Origin: Geoglobus sp.
GTDB lineage: Archaea > Halobacteriota > Archaeoglobi > Archaeoglobales > Archaeoglobaceae
Length of the DNA: 10,560 nucleotides
Reading direction: 5' to 3'
NCBI GenBank assembly: GCA_027016965.1
Contig: JALURI010000166.1
Coordinates: 1 to 10,560, forward strand
Made by a program: the position numbers and the translations under genes. Positions 1 through 4,678 of the stretch are shown piece after piece. The number at the start of each line of letters is the position of its first letter. Within the stretch, counting starts at the first letter, position 1. The notes beneath the pieces are model-generated. The model had not been told where the DNA came from, made no database searches, and saw nothing but the letters and a program-made list of their open reading frames with translations.

Positions 1-182
1 AGTATGAGGAGCTCGGTATACAGCCTGTACACATACATAAAAGCAAGAATGACCATAAAAGAGCAATATTTCTTCTATGCAGAGGTCTTAATGAGATGCT
101 GAGTGAAAAGGATCACGGAAATCTGCTCTCAAACCCAAGATTGAGAGAAGTTATCAGTGTCGTTGAGATTCAGGCACATTAG
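1..182 (+). CDS. C-terminal end of an unidentified protein (5' partial)
   Basis: The reading frame starting at base 3 stays open for 59 codons and ends with TAG at 180-182; the start lies outside the window. It is the only frame on either strand open across bases 1-128, and its composition is protein-like: it begins YEELGIQPVHIHKSKNDHKR and ends with REVISVVEIQAH. I do not recognise the family and see no catalytic motif in this fragment. Its last 54 nt overlap the 3' end of the convergent rimI-like gene, a layout repeated twice more in this window. It could be a chance open frame, but the length and the lack of an alternative favour a real gene tail. Confidence 0.55.
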   Translation, partial: YEELGIQPVHIHKSKNDHKRAIFLLCRGLNEMLSEKDHGNLLSNPRLREVISVVEIQAH

Positions 183-599
183 ATAAGCTGACTCTCCATC
201 ACTGTAATAGGATTCAATGACTCCCGCAATCTCAAACCCCATTTTTTTATAAAGTTCCCGAGCGATTCTGTTTGAAATTCTCACCTCAAGCGTCAGTCTT
301 TTCACTCCCCTGCTTCTCGCTTTTTTTATTATCTCTCTCAGGAGCATCTTGCCTATGCCCTTGCCTCTGAACTCCTTTTTCACAGCCAGTGACATTATCT
401 TCGCCTCTTCTTCTCTGTAAGAGATCACAACATATCCAACAACAGCATTGCCTATGTCTGCAACGAGAATCTCACTGCCATAGGTCATGTAGATGAACAG
501 ATCATAGGTCGGATTCATGGTACTGAATGACTCTGAATCTATCCTTATTATATCCGAGGAGTCCCTTGCATCAAACGGTCTTATTATGACCGAGTACAC
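129..599 (-). CDS. rimI: RimI/Ard1-like GNAT N-alpha-acetyltransferase
   Basis: This is a GNAT-fold acetyltransferase of the archaeal RimI/Ard1 type, which moves an acetyl group from acetyl-CoA to protein N-termini in the cytoplasm. With the GTG start at 599 it has 156 residues, normal for the family. The N-terminal strand IIRPFDARD (about 5-13) is followed by MSLAVKKEFRGKGIG (69-83), which carries the acetyl-CoA pyrophosphate loop R-G-K-G-I-G. Then come LEVRISN (104-110), LYKKMGF (116-122), a YY pair (131-132) and GESAYLM (135-141), close to the RimI signature, where EDA is usual instead of ESA. An upstream ATG at 680 would add 27 residues that run through the divergent promoter and into the neighbouring gene, so I chose GTG 599. 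This lies about 27 bp from a TATA box. The last dozen residues, after CLNL, overlap the convergent partial gene. Confidence 0.88.
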   Translation of the reverse strand: MYSVIIRPFDARDSSDIIRIDSESFSTMNPTYDLFIYMTYGSEILVADIGNAVVGYVVISYREEEAKIMSLAVKKEFRGKGIGKMLLREIIKKARSRGVKRLTLEVRISNRIARELYKKMGFEIAGVIESYYSDGESAYLMCLNLNDTDNFSQSWV

Positions 600-636
600 A
601 GCAATCCTTATACACCTTCCTGTATAAAATTGATTC
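600..636. promoter_or_regulatory. Overlapping divergent promoter with inverted-repeat TATA boxes
   Basis: Only 37 bp separate the GTG starts of the rimI-like gene and UPF0146. They contain a perfect inverted repeat, TTATACA (608-614), six bases, TGTATAA (621-627). The left arm reads as a TATA box for the + strand, centred about 27 bp before GTG 637. The right arm read on the - strand (TTTTATAC) is centred about 27 bp before GTG 599. Neither start has a Shine-Dalgarno sequence at the usual distance, so both transcripts are probably leaderless. The two preinitiation complexes would overlap, so the two genes probably compete for initiation. This is inferred from spacing only. Confidence 0.65.
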
Positions 637-1041
637 GTGATTGAAATTGTCGAACACATCTCAAAAAAATATACTGGCAAAATAGTTGAGGTTGGAGTGG
701 GCTATTTTTTCAGCATTTCAGACTGCCTTGAAAAAATGGGATTTCAGGTCATCAGAATTGATCTGGGAAAAACAAGGGAGGATGTTATTGTTGATGATGT
801 TTGCAATCCAAATTTTGAGATATACAGAGGTGCAAGCCTGATTCTTTCAATACGTCCTCCAATGGAGATCCAGAAGTGCATCGTTGAAATTGGAAAAAGA
901 GTCAGATGTGATGTGATTGTCGTTCCCCTGAAAAACGAGATAATTGAGGGAGGTGTGCTTAAGAATTACAGAGGCGTCACTTTCTTTGTGTTCACTCCAC
1001 AATCTCATAAAGACTTCCGGGAGCAGAAGCGAATTCCCTGA
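637..1041 (+). CDS. UPF0146 family protein, methyltransferase-like Rossmann fold
   Basis: This 134-residue protein matches the archaeal UPF0146 family, whose function is not known. After a short helix, VEVGVG (17-22) resembles a Rossmann/SAM-binding motif I, and a second strand ends at VIRIDL (38-43). The family block D53-D54 ... NPNFEIYRGASLILSIRPP (57-75) is the strongest identifier. The protein is shorter than ordinary SAM methyltransferases, so activity is uncertain. Translation starts with GTG at 637, about 27 bp from a TATA box. The last 50 nt overlap the 3' end of dph5 on the other strand, so the final residues (after about FVFTPQS) are probably poorly constrained by function. Confidence 0.85.
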   Translation: MIEIVEHISKKYTGKIVEVGVGYFFSISDCLEKMGFQVIRIDLGKTREDVIVDDVCNPNFEIYRGASLILSIRPPMEIQKCIVEIGKRVRCDVIVVPLKNEIIEGGVLKNYRGVTFFVFTPQSHKDFREQKRIP

Positions 1042-1756
1042 GAAACTCATACTCTGTTATGTGTAAGGTTCTTGCAAGAAAAACTATCGTATGGAGTGGC
1101 TCTCCAAAATCATAATTTCTGAGCCTGTAAAAGTTATCACACACAACCAGATTATCTCCTCCGGCTCTTGCTATTCCAACAGCAAAGTGATTAAGTGTCC
1201 CATCATCGATTTTCTCGAGAATGTTCACCGCCTCATTTACTTTCATTGGTTCGGGATTCAAATCCAGCAAAAGCAAAGTGTGGGCATTTATTGATAAGTT
1301 CTGCCTGACTACGTCCAACGGTGCTCTTGAGACCCTGTTTTTATATGGATAGCTTACAGTTGCTGTTTTCCCAAATCTGTATGTATGAAGCCCGGTTATG
1401 CCTGCAACCGCTGAAATTATACTTGCATTGTGGATAATCTTAATATCAACCCCTTTTCTTTTAGCCTCAACCATAATTGATGAGTGTGTTGTTGCGATCA
1501 TCGGATCTCCCGGAACAAGAATGACTACATTTCTCTTAGCCCCTTCACTAACAATTTTCCATGACTCCTCCTCGAGATCCTTCCTTTCAAGAACCTCTAT
1601 TTCCTTTCCAAATTCTTTTTCAAGCTTTTCAACCCCAACTGATAGCCTTGATGTGTAGAACTCAGCATAAACCCTATCTGCTTTTTTAACCTCTTCAAGA
1701 CCTTTAAGCGTTATATCCCTTGCATCCCAGAGTCCAAGTCCGACAAAGGTTATCAT
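992..1756 (-). CDS. dph5: Diphthine synthase (SAM-dependent methyltransferase Dph5)
   Basis: This is archaeal diphthine synthase, which uses S-adenosylmethionine to trimethylate the modified histidine of elongation factor aEF2, the second step of diphthamide formation in the cytosol. The protein has 254 residues from ATG 1756, usual for the family. It opens with FVGLGLWDARDITLKGLEEV (4-23), the glycine-rich tetrapyrrole-methylase start, and continues with YAEFYTS (30-36), PGDPMIATTH (82-91) and HNASIISAVAGITGLHTYRF, all typical of Dph5. An in-frame ATG at 1822 would add 22 residues not normally found in the family, so I favour 1756. However, no good Shine-Dalgarno precedes 1756, while an AT-rich box sits about 25 bp before 1822. 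The gene is monocistronic and overlaps UPF0146 tail to tail. Confidence 0.93.
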   Translation of the reverse strand: MITFVGLGLWDARDITLKGLEEVKKADRVYAEFYTSRLSVGVEKLEKEFGKEIEVLERKDLEEESWKIVSEGAKRNVVILVPGDPMIATTHSSIMVEAKRKGVDIKIIHNASIISAVAGITGLHTYRFGKTATVSYPYKNRVSRAPLDVVRQNLSINAHTLLLLDLNPEPMKVNEAVNILEKIDDGTLNHFAVGIARAGGDNLVVCDNFYRLRNYDFGEPLHTIVFLARTLHITEYEFLREFASAPGSLYEIVE

Positions 1757-1833
1757 CGGAATTGATGGAGAATTCTGGTTCAAAAAGTTTTGGAGGATAT
1801 TTTCAATTAAAAAACAGCACATTTCGTAAGGTG

Positions 1834-1849
1834 AATTATAATTTAATAT
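1834..1849 (-). promoter_or_regulatory. Probable dph5 TATA region
   Basis: On the - strand this AT-only stretch reads ATATTAAATTATAATT and could be the TATA box for dph5. Transcription starting about 25 bp downstream would begin near 1820. That fits either a leaderless start at ATG 1822 or a leader of about 60 nt before ATG 1756. It is assigned by composition and spacing only. Confidence 0.35.
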
Positions 1850-1888
1850 CCGGAAATATTAGAAGTTGTAATACCTTTTCCCAAAAAC

Positions 1889-1896
1889 ATTAAAAA
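1889..1896 (+). promoter_or_regulatory. Probable TATA box of the ferritin-like gene
   Basis: ATTAAAAA, preceded by an A-rich stretch (CCAAAAAC) that could serve as the BRE, is centred about 28 bp before ATG 1921. No Shine-Dalgarno precedes that ATG, so the mRNA is probably leaderless. The rest of the 164-bp dph5/ferritin-like intergenic region is AT-rich and shows no other clear element. Confidence 0.4.
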
Positions 1897-1920
1897 ACCT
1901 ACCATCCAACTAAATCATGT

Positions 1921-2391
1921 ATGTCTGACAGTATTGTGATTTTTGCAAGAATGCTTGCAAGGGCTTACAGGTACGAAGATGCAGAGCAGGAAATTATCTC
2001 CCATTCCCTTTTAGAGATCACCAACACCACCTTCTGGGATGTGATGTTTCAGATAATGAAGGACAATGAAATACACAAAAAGATGCTTGAACAGATGGTA
2101 GAGGCTATACGTGTGAACCTTGAAGAGTTCAGGGAATACTCCACAAGGAATATTGAGGTCCCTGTATTTGATTTCTCTGAGAACCTGCTTGTTGAGGTTC
2201 TGAATGAGCTGCTCAAGTATGAACACTGGGCAAAGAATTACTATGAACATATGCTGGATTTGATCGACCCAATGCTTTCAAAAGAGATCGACAGAGAATC
2301 TGTGGAAAGGGTACGGAAGACTATCAAAGAACTGGCAGAATGGGAAAAGATGCACGTTAAAAAAATAAGTGATTTGATGGGGAAAATTTAA
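1921..2391 (+). CDS. Small all-helical protein, possibly ferritin-like
   Basis: This 156-residue protein, with no signal peptide or membrane segment, is predicted mostly helical: about 22-30, 38-70, 88-115 and 120-153, interrupted by the loop NIEVPVFDFS (77-86). Residues that could act as metal ligands recur along the helices: E24/H28, E50/H52, E101/H102, E109/H110 and an E142-K-M-H145 (ExxH) motif near the end. This resembles ferritin-like/rubrerythrin four-helix bundles, but only one canonical ExxH is intact and the second helix has N49 where Glu would be expected. Metal binding is therefore a guess. I do not recognise a named family. The gene is monocistronic and ends 11 nt from the convergent histone gene. 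An ATG at 1917 is out of frame and stops after three codons, so 1921 is the start. Confidence 0.75.
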   Translation: MSDSIVIFARMLARAYRYEDAEQEIISHSLLEITNTTFWDVMFQIMKDNEIHKKMLEQMVEAIRVNLEEFREYSTRNIEVPVFDFSENLLVEVLNELLKYEHWAKNYYEHMLDLIDPMLSKEIDRESVERVRKTIKELAEWEKMHVKKISDLMGKI

Positions 2392-2402
2392 AAAATAACC
2401 GA

Positions 2403-2603
2403 TCACTGGCTTATAGCCAGCTTCACATCCTCTACCTTAACTGTTTTTCTTCCAGAATGCTTGGCAAGCTCAACAGCCTTCTTCCCAACTTCCATCGCAT
2501 ACTCCTCAATGGCTTCAGCCAGAGCTTTCTTGGCATCTTCACTAACTCTCTGAGCACCTGCCTTCCTTATAATTCTCTCAACAGGTGCAAGGGGCAGTTC
2601 CAT
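2403..2603 (-). CDS. Archaeal histone (HMf family)
   Basis: A 66-residue archaeal histone made only of the histone fold, without tails. It dimerises and wraps DNA in chains of dimers. It begins [19 protein letters not shown] and ends [16 protein letters not shown]. The DNA contacts known from HMfB are at the same positions: R10, R19, K53 and T54. So are the dimer-dimer contacts L46, H49 and D59, and the small G16 needed for close stacking, so it should be able to form extended nucleosome-like filaments. The frame extends to a TTG at 2606, but ATG 2603 sits 5 nt after a strong Shine-Dalgarno AAGGAGGTG (2609-2617) and is preferred. It is alone in its transcription unit. Confidence 0.97.
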   Translation of the reverse strand: MELPLAPVERIIRKAGAQRVSEDAKKALAEAIEEYAMEVGKKAVELAKHSGRKTVKVEDVKLAISQ

Positions 2604-2656
2604 CAAAACACCTCCTTAGCTTTTTTCGAGTATAAATTAAGTAATTCAAATATAAA
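2604..2656 (-). promoter_or_regulatory. Histone gene promoter and ribosome binding site
   Basis: On the - strand, AAGGAGGTG occupies 2617-2609, the strongest Shine-Dalgarno in the window, 5 nt before the histone ATG. Two TATA-like boxes lie upstream: TTTATAC around 2637-2631 and TTTTTATATTTG around 2657-2646. The second, about 25 bp from a start near 2628, would leave a short leader containing the whole Shine-Dalgarno and is the better candidate. The strong site fits a highly expressed chromatin protein. Confidence 0.6.
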
Positions 2657-2689
2657 AATTTTTGGGTAATTCTGAGTCATGATGGATGA

Positions 2690-2727
2690 GATTTAAGCCA
2701 GTCTAAATCATTGGATGATTTATCCAA
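2690..2727. repeat. Two adjacent short inverted repeats upstream of the HIT gene
   Basis: GATTTA (2690-2695), 8 nt, TAAATC (2704-2709) is followed directly by TTGGAT (2711-2716), 5 nt, ATCCAA (2722-2727). Both are perfect 6-bp inverted repeats. They lie 77 bp or more before the HIT start and about 90 bp before the histone start, in the shared divergent region. They could be operators for a dimeric regulator. With such short arms in AT-rich DNA, chance is also possible. Confidence 0.3.
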
Positions 2728-2770
2728 CTAACTGAGGTTCATGGAACCAGCACATCACAATTGGAGGGCA

Positions 2771-2779
2771 AGATATTTA
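2771..2779 (+). promoter_or_regulatory. Probable TATA box of the HIT gene
   Basis: AGATATTTA is centred about 28 bp before ATG 2804. There is no Shine-Dalgarno between it and the ATG, which suggests a leaderless transcript. This spacing also argues against the longer reading frame starting at 2741. Confidence 0.4.
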
Positions 2780-2803
2780 CACAAGATGCATAGAAAACAC
2801 AGT

Positions 2804-3304
2804 ATGGAGAGGCTGTTTGCACCATGGAGAATAAGATACATAGAGGCTCCAAAGCATGAAGGATGCATTTTATGTGACTTTCCAGAAGAAAACAGAGATG
2901 AGGAAAGATTGATTCTTTACAGAGGGGGCAAATGCTTTGTGATGATGAACAACTATCCCTACAATCCCGGACATGTTATGATATCACCCTACAGACATGT
3001 GGGGGATATGGAGAACCTAAACCAGGACGAGCTATCAGAGATCATGGGTCTTGCAGTTATGATCGTTAAGTCAATAAAGAATTCGATGAATCCAGATGGA
3101 TTCAACATTGGCTTCAACATCGGAAAGGTTGCGGGAGCGGGGGTAGAGGAACACATACATCTTCATGTTGTGCCGAGATGGAGTGGCGACACAAACTTCA
3201 TGCCGGTGCTTGCAGATGTCAGGGTTATAGCTGAAGCGGTTCAGGAGACATACAAAAAATTGAAAAAAGCAATTGATGAGTTATCTTCCCTTAATACCAA
3301 ATAA
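2804..3304 (+). CDS. HIT-family protein, Ap4A phosphorylase/hydrolase-like
   Basis: This 166-residue histidine-triad protein acts on nucleotide phosphoanhydrides such as diadenosine polyphosphates or adenylylated conjugates. The core is N105-I-G-K-V-A-G-A-G113 followed by the triad H117-I-H119-L-H121-VVPRW; the middle His (H119) would be the nucleophile that is transiently nucleotidylated. The following SGDTNFMPV (127-135) is characteristic of the HIT subgroup that includes mycobacterial Ap4A phosphorylase. C21-x2-C24 near the N-terminus with H65 and H117 resembles the structural zinc site of that group. The N-terminus MERLFAPWRIRYI is the usual start, so I reject the extra 21 residues from ATG 2741. 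The 3' end overlaps the acyl-CoA dehydrogenase gene by 24 nt. The exact substrate cannot be read from the sequence. Confidence 0.9.
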   Translation: MERLFAPWRIRYIEAPKHEGCILCDFPEENRDEERLILYRGGKCFVMMNNYPYNPGHVMISPYRHVGDMENLNQDELSEIMGLAVMIVKSIKNSMNPDGFNIGFNIGKVAGAGVEEHIHLHVVPRWSGDTNFMPVLADVRVIAEAVQETYKKLKKAIDELSSLNTK

Positions 3305-4450
3305 ATTCCTTGCAATTATCAGCTTTTCAATCTCCTTGGCTCCTTCATAGATTTCAGTTATCTTTGCATCTCTGTAGAATTGATTGACGGGATACTCATC
3401 AATGTAACCATACCCTCCATGGAACTGCAGAGCCCAGTTTGCAGTCTCCACCGCAATTTCTCCTGCATACCACTTTGCCATGGCTGAAAGAGTGTTGTCA
3501 GGCTTTCCTGTTTCAATCTGAACAGATGCAGCTCTATAAGCGAGAGTTCTTGCAGCTTCAATCTTTGTTGCAAGCTCTGCAATCTTGAACTGGATGTACT
3601 GAAATCCAGCCAAAGGCATTCCAAAAGCCTTTCTCTGCCTGACATAATCAATGACAAGGTTCAACGCCCCTCTCGCAATTCCAACAGCCTGTGCAGCAAC
3701 CCAAACTCTGGTTATGTCAAAGAACTCCATCATATGGTAAAAACCCTTACCCTCTTTTCCAACTAAATTGCTTTCAGGAACTCTCACATTGTTCAGGCTT
3801 ACCTCAGCAGTGTCAGTTGCTCTTATCCCCATCTTTCCCTTTATCTTGTCAGCCCTGTATCCATCTCTGTCAGTCTCCACAATAAAATAGCTTATTCCCC
3901 TGTGTCGAGTCTCGAAGCTCTCGATTTCAGACATTCTTGCTGTAACAAGTATGAAATCAGCAATTGAGCCATTTGATATGAACTGCTTTGTCCCATTCAA
4001 AGTCCACTCATTTCCATCTTTTACAGCTTTTGATTTTATACTTGCAGAATCGCTACCTGCATCTGGCTCTGTATTTGCCATTCCCATTATTCCGCCCTTA
4101 GCAATTTTCGCAACATATTCCTCCTTCTGCTCCTCAGTCCCATGCAGAAGAAGAATCTCAACTCCAAATGTTGGAATGAGACAAGCCAAACCCAGTCCCG
4201 GATTTACAGCTGAAAATTCCTCCATCACAATCATCTGCTCTATTGCCCCATATCCTCCCCCACCATACTCTTCCGGTATTGAAACCGCGTGAAATCCAAG
4301 TTCAGCACATTTTTTATAGAGCTCAAAGGGGAACTTCTCCTCTCTGTCACATTCTAAAGCAAGCTCAGATGTAAATTCTTTTTCGGCAAATTCTCTTGCA
4401 GCACTCCCTATATCCCTCTGCTCTTCTGTAAACTGAAAGCTTATTGCCAT
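3281..4450 (-). CDS. Acyl-CoA dehydrogenase (FAD)
   Basis: This soluble flavoprotein catalyses the first step of beta-oxidation, alpha,beta-dehydrogenation of acyl-CoA to trans-2-enoyl-CoA, and passes electrons to ETF. It has 389 residues, typical of the family: N-terminal helical domain (FTEEQRDIGSAAREFAEKEF), middle beta domain with NTEPDAGSD and WTLNGTKQFISNG for FAD/substrate contacts, and a C-terminal helical domain with RKAFG and FHGGYGYI. E369 in EIYEGAKEIEK aligns with the catalytic base Glu of short/medium-chain dehydrogenases. Chain-length preference cannot be told. Translation starts at ATG 4450, 3 nt after the Shine-Dalgarno GAGGGTGATT (4454-4463); a GTG at 4459 lies inside that site. 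It is divergent from the thiolase operon and its natural electron acceptor genes (etfBA) lie in the same window, so a joint role is likely. Confidence 0.95.
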   Translation of the reverse strand: MAISFQFTEEQRDIGSAAREFAEKEFTSELALECDREEKFPFELYKKCAELGFHAVSIPEEYGGGGYGAIEQMIVMEEFSAVNPGLGLACLIPTFGVEILLLHGTEEQKEEYVAKIAKGGIMGMANTEPDAGSDSASIKSKAVKDGNEWTLNGTKQFISNGSIADFILVTARMSEIESFETRHRGISYFIVETDRDGYRADKIKGKMGIRATDTAEVSLNNVRVPESNLVGKEGKGFYHMMEFFDITRVWVAAQAVGIARGALNLVIDYVRQRKAFGMPLAGFQYIQFKIAELATKIEAARTLAYRAASVQIETGKPDNTLSAMAKWYAGEIAVETANWALQFHGGYGYIDEYPVNQFYRDAKITEIYEGAKEIEKLIIARNLFGIKGR

Positions 4451-4489
4451 CCCAATCACCCTCAGCCCATTGAATCGAGAAGTATAAAA
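4451..4489 (-). promoter_or_regulatory. Promoter and Shine-Dalgarno of the acyl-CoA dehydrogenase gene
   Basis: Read on the - strand, TTTTATAC (4489-4482) is a good archaeal TATA box. Initiation about 25 bp downstream, near 4460, would give a very short leader that carries GAGGGTGATT, a match to the 16S rRNA 3' end, 3 nt from the ATG. Confidence 0.55.
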
Positions 4490-4540
4490 TTCTTTTGCGA
4501 AAAATAAAAAACTATCGCCCTTTTAGCAATCAGCAAAAAC

Positions 4541-4548
4541 TTTATAAA
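4541..4548 (+). promoter_or_regulatory. Additional strong TATA-like element in the divergent control region
   Basis: CAAAAACTTTATAAATGG contains the best BRE+TATA match of this intergenic region on the + strand (TATA part TTTATAAA). It lies about 135 bp before the thiolase ATG, too far to be the leaderless promoter of that gene. It could start a longer thiolase mRNA with a leader of about 110 nt, or a small RNA. Confidence 0.35.
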
Positions 4549-4569
4549 TGGTTTATTGTCAATTTCGTA

Positions 4570-4587
4570 AAAATCATGAAAGATTTT
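4570..4587. repeat. Short inverted repeat in the acd/thiolase control region
   Basis: AAAATC (4570-4575), ATGAAA, GATTTT (4582-4587) is a perfect inverted repeat of 6-bp arms. It lies directly downstream of the expected start point of the TATA element at 4541-4548 and is a plausible operator for a fatty-acid regulator. There is no direct evidence, and the arms are short and AT-rich. Confidence 0.25.
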
Positions 4588-4648
4588 CTCAAATAAAAAG
4601 TGTTCGAAACCCCAGATCTTTAAAAAAAGACGGAAAAGCGAGAAAGTA

Positions 4649-4656
4649 TTATATAA
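4649..4656 (+). promoter_or_regulatory. TATA box of the thiolase operon
   Basis: TTATATAA inside TATTATATAATG is centred about 27 bp before ATG 4679, so the proximal transcript would be leaderless or nearly so. A GTGAT just before the ATG is too close to work as a Shine-Dalgarno. Confidence 0.6.
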
Positions 4657-4678
4657 TGAAAGAACGTTATAGTGATAT

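Noticed and set aside
600..680. 27-residue N-terminal extension of the rimI-like protein from ATG 680
   Set aside because: It crosses the divergent promoter and overlaps the start of UPF0146. The conserved RimI region begins right after GTG 599, which has correctly spaced TATA.
1398..1658. 86-codon + strand frame inside dph5
   Set aside because: It is complementary to conserved dph5 motifs and is low-complexity Ser/Phe/Thr rich, so it is a shadow frame.
2741..2803. 21-residue N-terminal extension of the HIT protein from ATG 2741
   Set aside because: The extra residues are not part of the family, and the probable TATA box at 2771-2779 would lie inside the coding region. ATG 2804 gives the usual MERLFAPWR start.
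4576..4596. Six-codon frame MKDFLK as a real gene
   Set aside because: It is too short to call as a gene and has no Shine-Dalgarno; it is kept only as part of the control-region finding.
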